Source: Parus major (Eukaryota > Chordata > Aves > Passeriformes > Paridae). From it: 64,000 nucleotides of DNA. Both the position numbers and the translations under genes were made by a program. Under the pieces are notes generated by a model. The model had not been told where the DNA came from. It did not search any database and was given only the letters and a program-made list of their open reading frames with translations. Numbering within the stretch: the stretch's first letter is position 1; the number at the start of each line of letters is the position of its first letter. The stretch covers positions 25,821,880 to 25,885,879 of the forward strand of contig NC_031770.1 in assembly GCF_001522545.3 (NCBI RefSeq), given 5' to 3'. Below are positions 49,972 through 62,062 of this stretch, in pieces.

Positions 49972-52900
49972 CCATGATTCATTTTGGAGAGGGAACAATT
50001 TCAACGAAAAAGACCCCAAACCTTACCATCAAGTCAACAGAAAAGAGGTAAATAATTAAAAATATATAGATAAAAAAATTTTATTAAAGCAGAATAGATA
50101 GTAATTGGTAATTATTCAAAGCTATAAAATGAAAAAATAGATAAATGGGACCTGTCTTATAACTCCCTGTAGATCTAGCCTTACAGTTTTGAGGGGAAAT
50201 ACAATTTTTTTTGGCTGACTTCTCACATAACTGTAAGAAATAAACTTCAAGTTGTCATACTCCTTTCCATTCCCTCCCTCACTCACACAAAAGCCCTTCT
50301 TCATAGAAAGATCATGTGCAGCTTCAGGAAAATTATGAAACTCAGGAAGTTAATGATTCTTGTAATGCATTTCTACTGCTTTAATTTTGCTAAGGCAAAT
50401 AAAAACATCATAGCTCCCTTGCTTCCTTGGAAATTAATCCTGCCGACTTCTAGCAAGTCAATCATCCCCACTGCTTTTAACATCATCCACATTGTTCTGT
50501 ATTGATACACATAACTTTTTGCTTCCCAAACTAATGCCCTTATGTTTAGATGCTAAAGTTTTCTTCAAACTCGTTATATAGGCAAACAGTGAAGGAGATG
50601 AAAGTAACATCTTAATTAGCAGTGTCACTGACACATTTCCTACTAGAAAATCTTCCACTGAAGCAAAAATTTCCCATATGCTTCTTTATATTGATTTGCA
50701 CCTGTTATCAATTCTGTGCCAGCAGAAATACCTGAAAAGAGTATGTAAAAAATGTAGGGCTTCTGGTGATACCAAAACCTTCGACAGCATGTCACAGTGA
50801 CTACCAGCTGCCAGCCACACGGGGACAGGTCTCAGCATCCTCTCGCAAACACAAGGCAACCTCCTGCAGGCCAAACAGATGAAGCCTGACCAACACTGTT
50901 CCAGTGTTTCCTTTGAGTAAGAAAATGTTAGATCAGACGTGTCTCCAGAGAGAGTAGAACTAGCTGGGCAATACCATTAACCAAAGGGTACTGTAGTTAA
51001 ATACTGAATTGACCTAAACTCAATAGCCCAAGGCACAGCAAATACCAATCACTCATGATCTGCCCTCTGCAGAAAGAGTTCTCAGAAAAGGAGAAAACAG
51101 AACAAGCATCTGAAAATCACAAGCTGCAAGAAGCAGTACCAGGCTGTGCCAGGTAAGTGCAAGGTTTCTGTTTTCACTGCTTTCCCCAAAGCATAAACAT
51201 CAGGCATAAACATCAGCAAACAGTGTGAGCCCAGGAGTCTGAGAAAGGTTTCTGCCATCCCATGTTTGAATTCCTGTTGTCAGTCATGGGAAAAAAACAC
51301 AATGCACCCAAACAACATATATACCATCTTCCTTGTAAAATGTTGTAGTCAACAACCACAGGATCATGTCCAGAGAAGCTACAGTTACTGGGAACCAGCA
51401 TGGGACAGGAATGAGATGGGCTTCTGTTCATGAAACCATTTATTCAGCATGGGAACAAACTCAGATCCACAGACAGAAAAGCCCTGAACAAAGGCAGGGT
51501 TTTGAGGGACAGAACCCTTGAGGATCTCCACCTTTGAGGGTGGAGTTTAGGGTCAGGGACCATTAGAAACACAGCAAGGGAGAAACTCCAGGGGCTCAAA
51601 CCCAATCAGAACTCCTGGGCAGTCCTTCACAAGGGGTCTGGGGTGGGATAACTTCATCCAGGCCTCACATGGCCCATCCCCCAAAGCAGGAAGTCAAAAT
51701 TCACACTAGCTGGGCATTTCAGCCCTGCCTCCACTTTTACAATGCTCATCTGAAACTAAATCTTTGCTTCTCTGAAATGCCTCGCAACAGTAAAATTGGT
51801 GTGCATCAGCTGTCTGGGTCAAGGTTGCCTAATCCTGCTCCACTTGTCCTTGCTTTCCTCCTTCTTAGTGCTAGGAAGAGTGTTTGCTTATTCCTTGCTC
51901 CTGAATGTGTCAACTGAAAGTGACACCACTGCCTACTGTCACTATGGTGAATATAGAGGGGATCTTCTTTCAAAAGAGACGTGTTGATTCAGGGGTCTTG
52001 AATCACAAGTTCTTGCTTTGTCACATTGACTCTCCATACATTTGGCAAACCTCTGGTGGCACCATCAGTTGCTTACGATGCTTCATGTCAGTGAAGGCAA
52101 CTGTCCTATGTCAGCAGAGGCAACCCCATCCTTCACTAGCACCATTCTGCCCTTCTGCTCTGCTAAAGAACTGCCAGAATCTGACTCTGGAACCATTTTC
52201 AGTAGAAGCTTTATTGTGCATTTACTTGTACCAGTCTGGAGACTGGGTATAACATGGAGTGGTGGCTGCACTTTAGGGATGAACAAGCTGTGGCTCAGTC
52301 AGGTCACCTTATACCTACTGCATCTAATGAAAATGCAATCAAAGCACACAGCCTTCTGCTGAAGCACACACAGCAGTAAAGCCATCACATCAAAGCAGCG
52401 TTATATTCCAGAACATACATGTACTCTTAGCCAAGGCAAACAAACCCACCTACTTTGCTTCAGAAGCCAGTTTTTCCTAGACCATCAACACAGGCCACTT
52501 CACTTGGTTTATATTTTTAACACCAGAGATAGGCCTGCACGACTTCCTCAGTGACTGTTATTTGAGGCCAGTAAAAAGCACTTTTGGCCTTTCTCTGAGG
52601 TTTTCCAATCCTTAAATTACCTTAATGTGTTTTTTCCTATGCATTTTCCTGTAACAAAATTCCTACCTTTGGGCTCTAAGTCCCATCCTCTGCAGTTGCA
52701 ACATCAGTCCTTATTTAACTAGAAGTTGAACTAGAAGTGGCAGATATTCACATATATACATGTGAATTGCTTAGTAGAAGTCTTCTGTAATGCAGAAGCT
52801 CTCCCTGATTTGTTATTCAGCATGAAAATAATACCTAAGTGGCTCAAAAGAACACCTGCATTTCCATGAAGGAGAGAAGTGACAGAAATTTGTGTATGTA

Positions 52901-54739
52901 AGCATCAGCTATATAAGCACTTTGACAACTGCTTTTATTTAGTGGCTCATACACACCTAGTCTCCAATTTGATCAGAGAAAATTGTATTCCCATCCACTG
53001 CACTGATGGAGCTCGCCATGAAACAAAAGCTTACACATACTTTCAGTAACTATTGTGTCCCTGCCTCTCTTTTTATAAATTGCAGTTTTCCAAGTTATTT
53101 TTTATTACTAGTTTTCATTTTCTGAAGACTGCCATGTGAGATTAGCTTTCCTCTTAACCAAAAGTTATGGTTTTTTTCTGGTATTACACAAGTGTTGTCT
53201 TACTTCATTCACTTGTATCCAAAACAGAAGTTAAAATGTTCATTTATACCAAAATGAAAGTAATTTTCTTGGTGCAACACTACTTGCTGCTCCTATGAAG
53301 AGCTCCCTTGAAATTTTAAGTATTTTGTCATCATCAATTCAACATGCTATGCTTATTCTGTTATCCATTGATTTCTGTTGCCTTTGGAACTGCCTTTTAA
53401 CCTCAGATACCTTTTATAATCCTGGCTTTTTCTATTAGACCCTGAGTTACCTTGTGTCTTACCAAGAATACACACTACATCTATAGGAAGAAAACCACGC
53501 ATTTCAGCTGGATGGATCCCTCATGCGAGAGCATCCATCATCAGTTTAAATGTAGCCTTAGTTTCCCAAATGCAGCTCTTAACCTTAGATCAGTTACACT
53601 GATTTTTCACTTTTGTTTTCATAATCTCCATTTGAAATACATCATTCTCATTGTTGGGAGGAGGGGTACTGGGGAATGCAGCACTTCCCAAATGTGTGCT
53701 ATACAAAGTTAGTGCTGTTCTCTGCCCGAATTGCATTAATCCCATGAAAAAGATGAGAAAGGATGTCAGCAACAAGGTTATCTTCTAATTGCCTTCCCTC
53801 GCCAGGGCACCTGTTGCCTAAAGCAAAGTGCTGTTTCAAAGCTGCTTCAGCTACCCTCTGTGTTTCTGGAGAGTTCCCATTTCTGGTGGCTTTAGAGAGC
53901 TCCATTCTTTCACTCAGGATTTTTGTTAGTTTATTTTACACCTGGACTCAGTGCAGATAACCATGCCATTCCCTGCAGCGTGGCTGAACCCCTTGGTCTG
54001 TTTGTGATGTCTGACCAGTCTGCAGCTTCTGCTCCTGCGCAGCATCACACAGCTCCAGGAAGCTCACATCAGAAAGGGCAGAGTGCATCTTCATCACTAA
54101 AAGGGCTTCAGTCCAGCATCCCCCAGCAGCTTCCATCCATTCAGATTCACTTATCTTTGGTCTCATGTTAATTGGAAGTTAAACTACATAAAGCCTCACA
54201 TTTGGGTCAAGAAAACAGAAAACCAGTTCAGAACAGCATACTTTAAAAATGCCACCTGAAGAGGTTAGCAGTATGCCTTTCCCCACCCTGCCCTCACCAC
54301 GCTGCCATGCCAATTCTACTGATCCAGGAATTCTAGAATTAGTTTTGTGATCTTGGAGGCCAATGAGATAGTGTTTTACTTAAGTCTTGACTTTATTTTT
54401 TAAGGCTTATTTATAATGCACCTTGTAAATGAATTCTAATTTGACCTCTAATTTGAACTAATGATCAGTACTCGTATTTACATGAACCAGATATGGGACA
54501 GTTCATAAATCTCGGGTCAATTTTTTTTTTTATTATTTGCTCACCGGGACATATGCATAAACCACAAAACACTGCAAACTATTAACTCACATTTTTTTCC
54601 CTTAGAGTTCCAAAGCCAAAATGTTCCTCCCTCTCTGATAAATTTTTTTAATCTCCTCTGAATCCATTCAAACTTTATCCAATAAGTGTCAGTAAGTGAT
54701 TGAATAAAAGCAGAATTAGCAAACCCTCTAATTCCAAAG
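49972..54739. other. Unique sequence, no gene recognised
   Basis: Apart from the 13-bp tandem pair at 51191 nothing is recognised. Open frames at 51669-52362 overlap in three frames without family resemblance. Confidence 0.5.
51191..51216. repeat. Perfect 13-bp tandem duplication
   Basis: GCATAAACATCAG is present twice, head to tail, without mismatch. The identity of the copies suggests a recent small duplication. Confidence 0.95.
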
Positions 54740-54951
54740 TGTTTAGCTTTGGAGCGCAAGAAGTTAAACACTCTCTTGCAACACATTGTAAACATGTCAA
54801 TGTGTTTAACATCTTAAATGTGTTCTGTTCCCTTGCGCATGTGTTTAGAAAAGAAACAGGTTATGATATTTAACTAGTGAATGGATATATGTGCTCATTC
54901 CTACCAACACTTTTTAAACACTTGCGGACACTTAAAATTATGATGTGTTTA
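54740..54951. promoter_or_regulatory. Cluster of TGTTTA/TAAACA (forkhead-core-like) sites
   Basis: Seven copies of TGTTTA or its complement lie in about 212 bp, at 54740, 54765, 54789, 54803, 54842, 54915 and 54946. Six of them share the longer word GTGTTTA (or TAAACAC). The copy at 54789 is in TGTAAACATG, close to a forkhead GTAAACA site, and lies in the loop between two perfect 9-bp inverted arms (54780-54788 and 54798-54806). Such homotypic clusters are known in enhancers, but an AT-rich decayed repeat could produce the same pattern. No gene is nearby to link it to. Confidence 0.35.
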
Positions 54952-55393
54952 AGATTTGAACATGTATGCTTTTCTACACTCTTAATCCAATGTTTGATGC
55001 ATTTATTTAGAATAGCAAGATTTTACCAGGCTAGCAAAGCATACCATTTCTAATTAGCAATGCTCAATTTTTCTTCTATAATTTCTTCAGACTACTCAAA
55101 ATTAGAATATAATCAGGTGAGGCTTTAACACAGTGTGAAGATATTTTCCCCACCAGAATTGTGCTAAGCTGAAGCTGATCTTCTTTGTGAGGTGCTGAAC
55201 TAGCTACAACATTTCAGATGTACTTTCTTTCTCAAAGAAAGAACTCTGAACTACATGGGAAACACAGGAAGTTTGCAAATGGAAAGAAAAAAAGCCAGAG
55301 GAGAACATCTAAACATCTGCAAACATTTTTAAGGAGAGGTTTATTTTTTTTTATTATGTGCTCTATAGTTGGATAAAAGCATATATTATCTGG

Positions 55394-55481
55394 AAATCAT
55401 AGAATCATAGAATGGTTTGTGTTGGAAGGGATCTTAGAGATCATCTCATTCCAAACCCTTTGGCATGGGGAGAGTTGCTCA
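55394..55481 (-). mobile_element. CR1 LINE 3' tail fragment, minus strand
   Basis: The plus strand carries two AATCATAG octamers followed by AATGGTTTGTGTTGGAAGGG and ATCTTAGAGATCATCT, the reverse complement of the standard avian CR1 3' end. A shortened GCATGGGG...TTGCTCAA block follows. The copy is only about 90 bp, strongly 5'-truncated, and less diverged than the 12093 copy. Confidence 0.92.
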
Positions 55482-56481
55482 AGTAAACTGACTATACTGC
55501 TCACTCACACACATACTGGGCTACTCAGACAAAGTGGCACAGTCTTGTCCATTTTTGACTCCTGATGTACCTGAACTCTACTCACAGGTCTAGCTCTGCT
55601 TAGGCTACTTCTAACCCTCCAAACCATGAAGCAGCTGCTAACAGCTGTCATTAAAAAAAAAACAAAAACAAAGCAAATGTCAGCAATAAAATTCTATCTA
55701 TCATTCCTCCAAATTAGCTTAACCTGAGGCCGAGCACAGGCAATGCTCTGTGCTCACACCCATGACATGCTATTTCAGGACTTGTGAATGCAAAAATGGG
55801 TTCTCTTTTAGTGTGATAATTCGAATTTCCCTGTAAAATCCAATTGCAGCGGTTGTCAACCATTTCCATACCATGATCCTGTTACAACAAAAGAACAACT
55901 TTATGTCCCCACTCTTGCCCACTGTCCCCCTCTCCCACCCTTAAACCTGTCCACAGGAAAAAAAAAAGGCTACTTGGGATTCCTTGAAATATCTTTATAG
56001 GACGGAAACACAGTATATAAGTCCATCTGGAATTAGGAGAAAACACATCACATTCTACCAAGTAGAGAGGAAAAATTAACTAAGTTCTTAAGGGTATCTA
56101 ATGTGTCTGTCTTAATTTTTTCTCTTTCAAGAACCAATAAACATGGATAATTCAGAAAACTGGGGGGCTATTTTGAATTTTGACAGCCAGCCATACCAAC
56201 TTCATTCATCCATCTTTGCATTCCAGTTGTGCCAGTAAGCTCAGAAACCCCTGTATCATTTTGCTAGAGGCTGTACAAATTCTTTCTCTGGAAAGAATTT
56301 GCATTCACCAAGGGGTCAAAACAGAGACAGAGCACATCACCTCTTCCAGTTCCCCCTGCAGGCCAAGGGAAGTGGAGCTCAGCTCCCCCCTGACTTTTTG
56401 TACCAAGTGGCTTCCACAGAGCCACCCTGCAGAGAGAGGGAAAGGTCAGGCAATTTACAAATGGAAAAGAAAACAAAACGT
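55482..56481. other. Unique spacer between two CR1 tails
   Basis: No gene or repeat family was recognised between the two oppositely oriented CR1 tails. There is a short A-run near 55955. Confidence 0.5.
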
Positions 56482-56600
56482 GTAGATGAGGCACCCAGGA
56501 ACACTGTTTAGTGGTGGACTTAGCAGTGCTGGGTTAAGGGTTGGACTTTGTGATTTTTCAGATCTTTTCCAACCCAAATGATTTTAAGGTTCTATGACTC
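56482..56600 (+). mobile_element. CR1 LINE 3' tail fragment, plus strand
   Basis: GATGAGGCACCCAGGAACAC, then TTTAGTGGTGGACTTAGCAG, a GGGTTAAGGGTTGGACTTTG block and TCTTTTCCAACCCAAATGAT, ending TTCTATGACTC, follow the sense strand of the avian CR1 3' end. It is strongly 5'-truncated and ends in only part of the octamer tail. Confidence 0.92.
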
Positions 56601-56719
56601 AAAAATATTCACTTGTGAATCAGCCTATGAAATGTTTGACCCCACTTCCGAGATGTCAGCAGGAATTTCAGTCTTCCTTTCCTGGGTGACTGCCCAGCTT
56701 TGACCCAAACAGACCTTCT

Positions 56720-56991
56720 AGAACTCTTCATCTGGTGTCCTGTACTGCAGAGAGGAAACCATGCAGGACATCCAGGATCTTGTCATGTTTATCCCTGAGC
56801 AAGACAGCAGCACAGAGCTTTCCACAAATTATTTTTATTGTGAAGAAAACAAGTGTGATGAAGGTTGGTCATACTATAGAGTACACAAGCTCACTATGGA
56901 CCAGTGTTCAAAGGCACTTTCTGAAAATTTTCAGCCTTCACTGAAGTGCCAGCGATGTAAAAAATCAGTGCTGGAGTTGTTTAAGATTTGA
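56720..56991 (+). other. Unrecognised, possibly coding island (terminal exon-like)
   Basis: A frame is open from 56720 to a stop at 56989-56991. The first ATG is at 56761 and gives 76 residues. A plausible splice acceptor (pyrimidine-leaning tract ending TGTACTGCAG, 56739-56748) precedes it. The peptide is balanced in composition with five cysteines, including YFYCEENKCDEGW and a CQRC pair near the end, which could bind zinc or form disulphides. ATTAAA near 57150 could serve as a poly-A signal. I do not recognise the protein. Against it, open frames of this length are frequent here by chance. The CR1 tail ends only about 120 bp upstream, which a terminal exon tolerates but does not favour. 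Confidence 0.22.
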
Positions 56992-59900
56992 ATGCCAGCT
57001 GCATTTTTATTGGCTGTCTGTGACTTCAAAGGACTTTTCCTCCACTAATGTCCAGACAGGTAGGCTGCCCTTAAATCTCTCTGCCATGTTGACTTACGGA
57101 TTTTGAACTGATTTTATCTGCAGGCTTATGCCTGAAAATGAGCATTAAACATATTTGGGTAGAAATGAATTCCAGCATCTTGCAGTCCACCTACAGTCGT
57201 GACACTTAATCAGGCAGGGGACAGTTCATCTGAAAACATGGAGCAAAGACATTCTTTGTAGTCATACAAACCTTCATCACTTATTCCTTAATCCTCAGAT
57301 TTTAGGACAAAAACTTCAGAAAAGCAGATACATTGCTGTTTTGCCAAGTTTTTATTAGTAAGAATAAGGAACAATGAGGAAATTCAGTTGGATGCTTAAT
57401 GTATTTTTCAGTTTCAACAACCAGGTCTTTACTACAACATTTTATAAGAGTATCCAAAGCCCAGCTTAGAGCCCCATCTGACTAGCTGCTGCTTTGGTGT
57501 AAAAATGGACAGGCCCTAGTACAAAGAGTTGCACTCTGAGGGGCAGAATTATGTCAGTGGAATGTTTCAAGTACTACCTGCCCATATGAGTACGTCCACA
57601 GTACTGTAAATAAAATGTTGGGGCTAGTACCATATGACAACAACCATCTTTCTGTGTGAAAATGGATTATTTGAGTCACATGTGGCAATTTTCCATCTGG
57701 TTCTTCAGTGTTGTTCCTTGGAACATCTCTAAATCCTGTTCCACTGTATTGTATGAACATGTTACAAGGCTCTAAAGTGATGCAGATACACAGGCATGAC
57801 TGAATTTACAAAACCTGATTGTGAGGTGCTGCTGACCATAGGGAGATTCACTGAAATGTTGGTCATGCAGGCAAAGATCAAATAAAGATAAAAGACACAT
57901 ATTTCTAAATGAAAACTTAAAATAAAATAGTTCCTCTTATATGGTAATCAACTTAATTTACTTCACAAACAGTACCAGCAGAATATTAGATTTACCTAAT
58001 TATTAGATATCTTAAGTACTAAAATTCAGGGCCATTGTCTGAAATAACTGAGTCATCGTATTGAGTATCTGACACCAAAAAAAAAAAGATAAGGCAAATT
58101 TAGGCACCGTTATGCTTCAATATCTTTGCTTTTGATACTCACAGAAAACTGAAGATGAACTTTTCAAATTCATTTCAAGACATACCTGCTGTGCTTGACT
58201 TTAAGGAGCATTACAGATATTTCAGGGATTTCTTCTCAGCTGTTCAGGATGTTCAACAGTTGTATGTTCAAGATGACTGACAGACCGCATACAGTCAACA
58301 ATACTCCTAGACACAGTTATATTTCTTCTTGACCACATAAAGAATCTTGCCAAAGAGCACCTCTTCAAAAAGAAGGAAGACGAGAATCCCCCTCACCTTG
58401 CCAGGGAGGGGATTTTTTTAAGCAAGACACGTGCCAAAATAATAACAGTAAAGTTAATTTTCAAATGGGAGATGGAAAAGAGGGGCTCTAGCACATTTGG
58501 GGTAAATCTCTTTTTACTGTCTGCTTGTCATCACATGAGTTTTATGCTAGAAACAGAAACAAACACCCTGTCAAAATACTTCAGGCATCTGTTACTTACA
58601 CAGATCTCCGTGACAGGTGAAATAACAGAAGCCAAAGAAAGGGGAAAACAGCAATGCATATTTATTAATGACACAAAATTTTTTTAGATTTTGAGCAGCT
58701 CAGTAGGAACATATTTTCAAGAGATTGCACACTGAAAACAAATAGCTTGACTAGTAGGTAAAGCCATGTTGAGAATCAATAAGCCAGGAAAGGCAGGTTT
58801 GAGGGCAGCCCAGGGTACCTGCCTGGGCTTTAGAGCAGGAAAGCCTTTGAAGTTGCAGAAGGCCAATAAAAACACAGCTGGCATGCAAGGCTTACACATC
58901 TCCAGCATAGGTTTTATATCAGTAATGTTTAAGCTGCGGTTGACTAATCTAAGAACAGTCAGTTCTTACACATGTACAACTAACAGTTTGGCTGGGAGCC
59001 CCTTTGATGCCCACAATCTACACAGAAAGGTTCTTGTGCAATAGACGCCTTCAAGGTAAGTGCAGTTGGCCATCATTGCCATCTCCCTGCATACCAGTGC
59101 TCTTTAAAGTGTCCAGTTTTGGTCTTGCTGAGTATACAGTTATGAGTCAACTACAATCTGCATTAAATTTGCAAAATATACTTTACAACTCTCTGATTAA
59201 AATAACATGGGAAATTTTCTCACTTCTTTTTTTTTTCTGCCAAGACCACTTTTATATATGACACATTTGAAGTATATTTCTATTTTGGATCAGATTTTAT
59301 CATATAATGACCAGATAAACAATCCTCTATAAATGACTAACTGCAGTCCCTATGCCAATTTTAATAATTTTCTTCAGACATATACATTCTGAAAGGAAAG
59401 AAACAGATCTTCAGCAGCCCAATGGTAGAGTGGCCTTCCTAAGAAAATGGAACTGGACCAGTAAAATAACAGCATCTGCTATTTTGACTTTCATCTTAAC
59501 GTACAAATTTCAGGGTTTCCAGCTGATCTGACAGAACACTTCCTGTTCAGGAAATAAACGTGTCAAATGATTTCTTGATTTAAAGTGATGGATCACAGTA
59601 GTTTTCTCTACTGCAGGGGTGCTATTCTCATAAAACATATGCAACCTTTATTACTAAAATGAAGGGGAATTACTCCAACATCTCTTTGGGCAATTTCCTC
59701 AGCAGTCACCACATATCTCCAGTGTCACAAATCCCAGAAGGAATAGGAGGAGTGGTGGGAGCTGGAGGTTGCTTGAATCCTCTGCTTAGTCTGGTGTGGG
59801 GGGGAAAGGGAAAACTATGACATGTTTGTAATTTGCAGTTTAATTTAAAAGAAGAAAGTGAAACCCTTTTTAAATAAAAGGATTATGAATTTAAGTTCTT

Positions 59901-60502
59901 TCATGAGATTATGAGATATGGGGAATTTATTTCCAGAATCACTTTGATGCTTTAAAGTTCAACACAAAGTTTCTGTGGTGGCAAATGAGGGTAGTGGTAG
60001 GTCTTTCACATGATGTGATCTGAATTGTCTAAAGAAAAGGGAGAAAAACATGGTCTTTTTAATAATATTCATCACAACTATATAACTCAGGCTAAGGAAC
60101 TAGATGTATTATATGTGATCAAGAAAAGGAGAATGGCAGTTTTGAAAAGTTCTAAGCAGGGGACAAAGCACTGAGTAATGACTTACATAGCTAAGCAAGG
60201 TATCAATGCTTGGTCTAGTAAGCAGCATTCAGGAGGAATAGCAAGGGTTTTCTTCCCACAGTTTCCACAGCAAAAGCTGTACTGGGATATACTTACCATT
60301 ATGATGGCCTCATTACTTGGCAACTGGAAAAAGATAGCAAAGAATAGAAAAAGATTATGAAAAAAATTCCAAGAATGTTGTAATACTTAATTCCAAGACA
60401 TATCTTGGAAGCATTAAGAATGCCACATGCACCCCAGAGCCAAAGCCTGATGGAACTCCACTGAAAGTAGAATGCCGTGTCATTTACCAGACATGGGCAT
60501 AA
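56992..60502. other. Unique sequence, no gene recognised
   Basis: No recognisable repeat family or RNA gene was found. Short open frames at 58472-58687 and 58766-59044 have no family resemblance and no convincing splice context. Confidence 0.5.
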
Positions 60503-60816
60503 AACGATTCCATACTTGATATGGGAGTTGAAGTCAAGTCATATGATGACCTGTCTCTCACACATTCCTGTGGATCAGGAGACCACAGTGAAAACTGCTT
60601 CTATTGCCAGGAAACAGCTGTTTGCAACCCTCTCCAAAAAGCAAGAGCAGCACTTCTACCAAGAGGAAACCGAAACAACCAAAGGGCCAGTTCTCTAAGT
60701 CGTCACACAGCAAAATAGCAGAGAGGTTCAGGGAAGTGTTACAGAAGGGGCAAAAATTAATCACAGACTCAGGAAAACAAAGCTCTTCTCTTAAAAATCT
60801 GCTTTCCCCTAAGTAA
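60503..60816 (+). other. Unrecognised island with two overlapping protein-like frames
   Basis: One plus-strand frame (open 60503-60718) reads SYDDLSLTHSCGSGDHSENC followed by FYCQETAVC, a cysteine-containing stretch. A second frame (open from 60592 to a stop ending at 60816) reads a Lys/Ser-rich stretch with SKSSTSTKRKPKQPKGQ and KIAERFREVLQKGQK. They overlap around a run of five A at about 60637-60641. A single-base indel there would connect them, which would fit a frameshifted pseudogene exon. Alternatively CTGCTTCTATTGCCAG (ending 60610) is a splice acceptor for the second frame alone. The protein is not recognised and chance is a real alternative. Confidence 0.2.
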
Positions 60817-61964
60817 CCAAAGCTAATCCACAGCATTCACTGAAGAGATCAAAGTACCCCTAACATATCCTCATCTGCTGTTTGCAATTTCTTTCATGTA
60901 CCAACAGGACATGTAGCAATGGAAAGGATCTCATTTTACCTTATTGCCTTGCAATATCAATATTACATACTAAATGGCAGTGCTACCATCACTTCTGTCT
61001 GGGTTCTCCTACAAACCAGAAGAACCAGGCTGTTTGTTCATATGGCTGCCAAAGCCATCTACTCACAGCCCGATCCTACAGCTTACCCATGTTTCTGAAA
61101 TAAACCTGAATTTAAAAGGTGAATCTTGCTGTTGAATGCCTGACATTGAGCACACACAAACTTACATGAAGACAACTCATGCCACAGCTCATCTTTATTT
61201 TCAGTGTTTGCCCAGATATCGTCACTCAACTGCAACTGTTAACCAAGTTTTTTCTAATTTCTGTGCAGTGAGTATAGCTTGCAGCCTCCTTGACAGTAAC
61301 AGAAAACCTAAAATGAGCGAGCCACTCAGTGCCAGCTATATGGAAAGAGGGAAATATTTAAGTTAGAAGGATATCCTTGCTTAAGTAAAAACTAGCAACT
61401 CCACTGGGAATTTGGACTCTTTCTCCTATAGTTGCATCTAAAATTGCAAGATGTTGAAAAGCTGAGAAGCTACCAAAGGAAAAGTAGAGGTGACTCTTTT
61501 CTCTTGAAGGAGAAGGCAGTAGAAAGAGAAAGCTTACAGAAGGAAAGCGTAAATTTATCCTAAAATGTCTCTAGCAGACTAGCTTTGAAAGGTATCAATT
61601 ACAACTAAAAAGTGGAGAGGCTTTTTATTGCTGTTTTGGAAGAATATCAGCTTTGAAGAAATGGATGTGCATGAGGATACTGCCTTAATGCAGAAGGCAA
61701 GTATAAATGACTATTCCAAAAATTATTGCATGGAAGTACACCAGACTTAAATCATCTATCATTTTATACCATTCAGACATATATTTATTAGAAGACAAGA
61801 CTGGACAAAGTAGACATCAAATTACTTTTAAAGAGAAAACCCCAAGGAAAATATCATGTTCTAGAAGTTGGAGATGGAATGAATTGCATTTTAGATTCCT
61901 ATTGATATTGTTTCTGTGCTTTGACTCACTGAAATCTCAGGATTTTGGGACTAGACACTGAACA
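60817..61964. other. Unique sequence, no gene recognised
   Basis: No recognisable element was found. A TTTCTAATTTCTGTGCAG acceptor-like string at 61253-61270 is followed by a short open frame to 61366, and a GC-type donor-like AAGGCAAGT lies near 61695. Neither is enough to call an exon. Confidence 0.5.
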
Positions 61965-62062
61965 ACACCTCTGAGAAACGTTTAATTAAATGCAGAACAC
62001 CAAAGGGATTTGCCCACAAGGCAGTGGCAAAACCAGGTGTAGAAGCCAGACCATGCTTTAAT
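61965..62062 (-). mobile_element. MIR-like SINE remnant
   Basis: The plus strand shows TCTGAGAAACGTTTAATTAA, GATTTGCCCACAAGGCAGTG, GCAAAACCAGG, AGAAGCCAGA and CCATGCTTTAA. This matches the MIR reverse-complement order GAGGAAACTGAGG..., ACTTGCCCAAGGTCA, GTGGCAGAGCCAGGATT, GAACCCAG and CGTGCTCTTAACC. It is strongly diverged with internal gaps. Confidence 0.5.

Noticed and set aside
61253..61366. Acceptor-like pyrimidine tract followed by a short open frame
   Set aside because: The peptide is too short and unrecognised, with no donor or partner exon.
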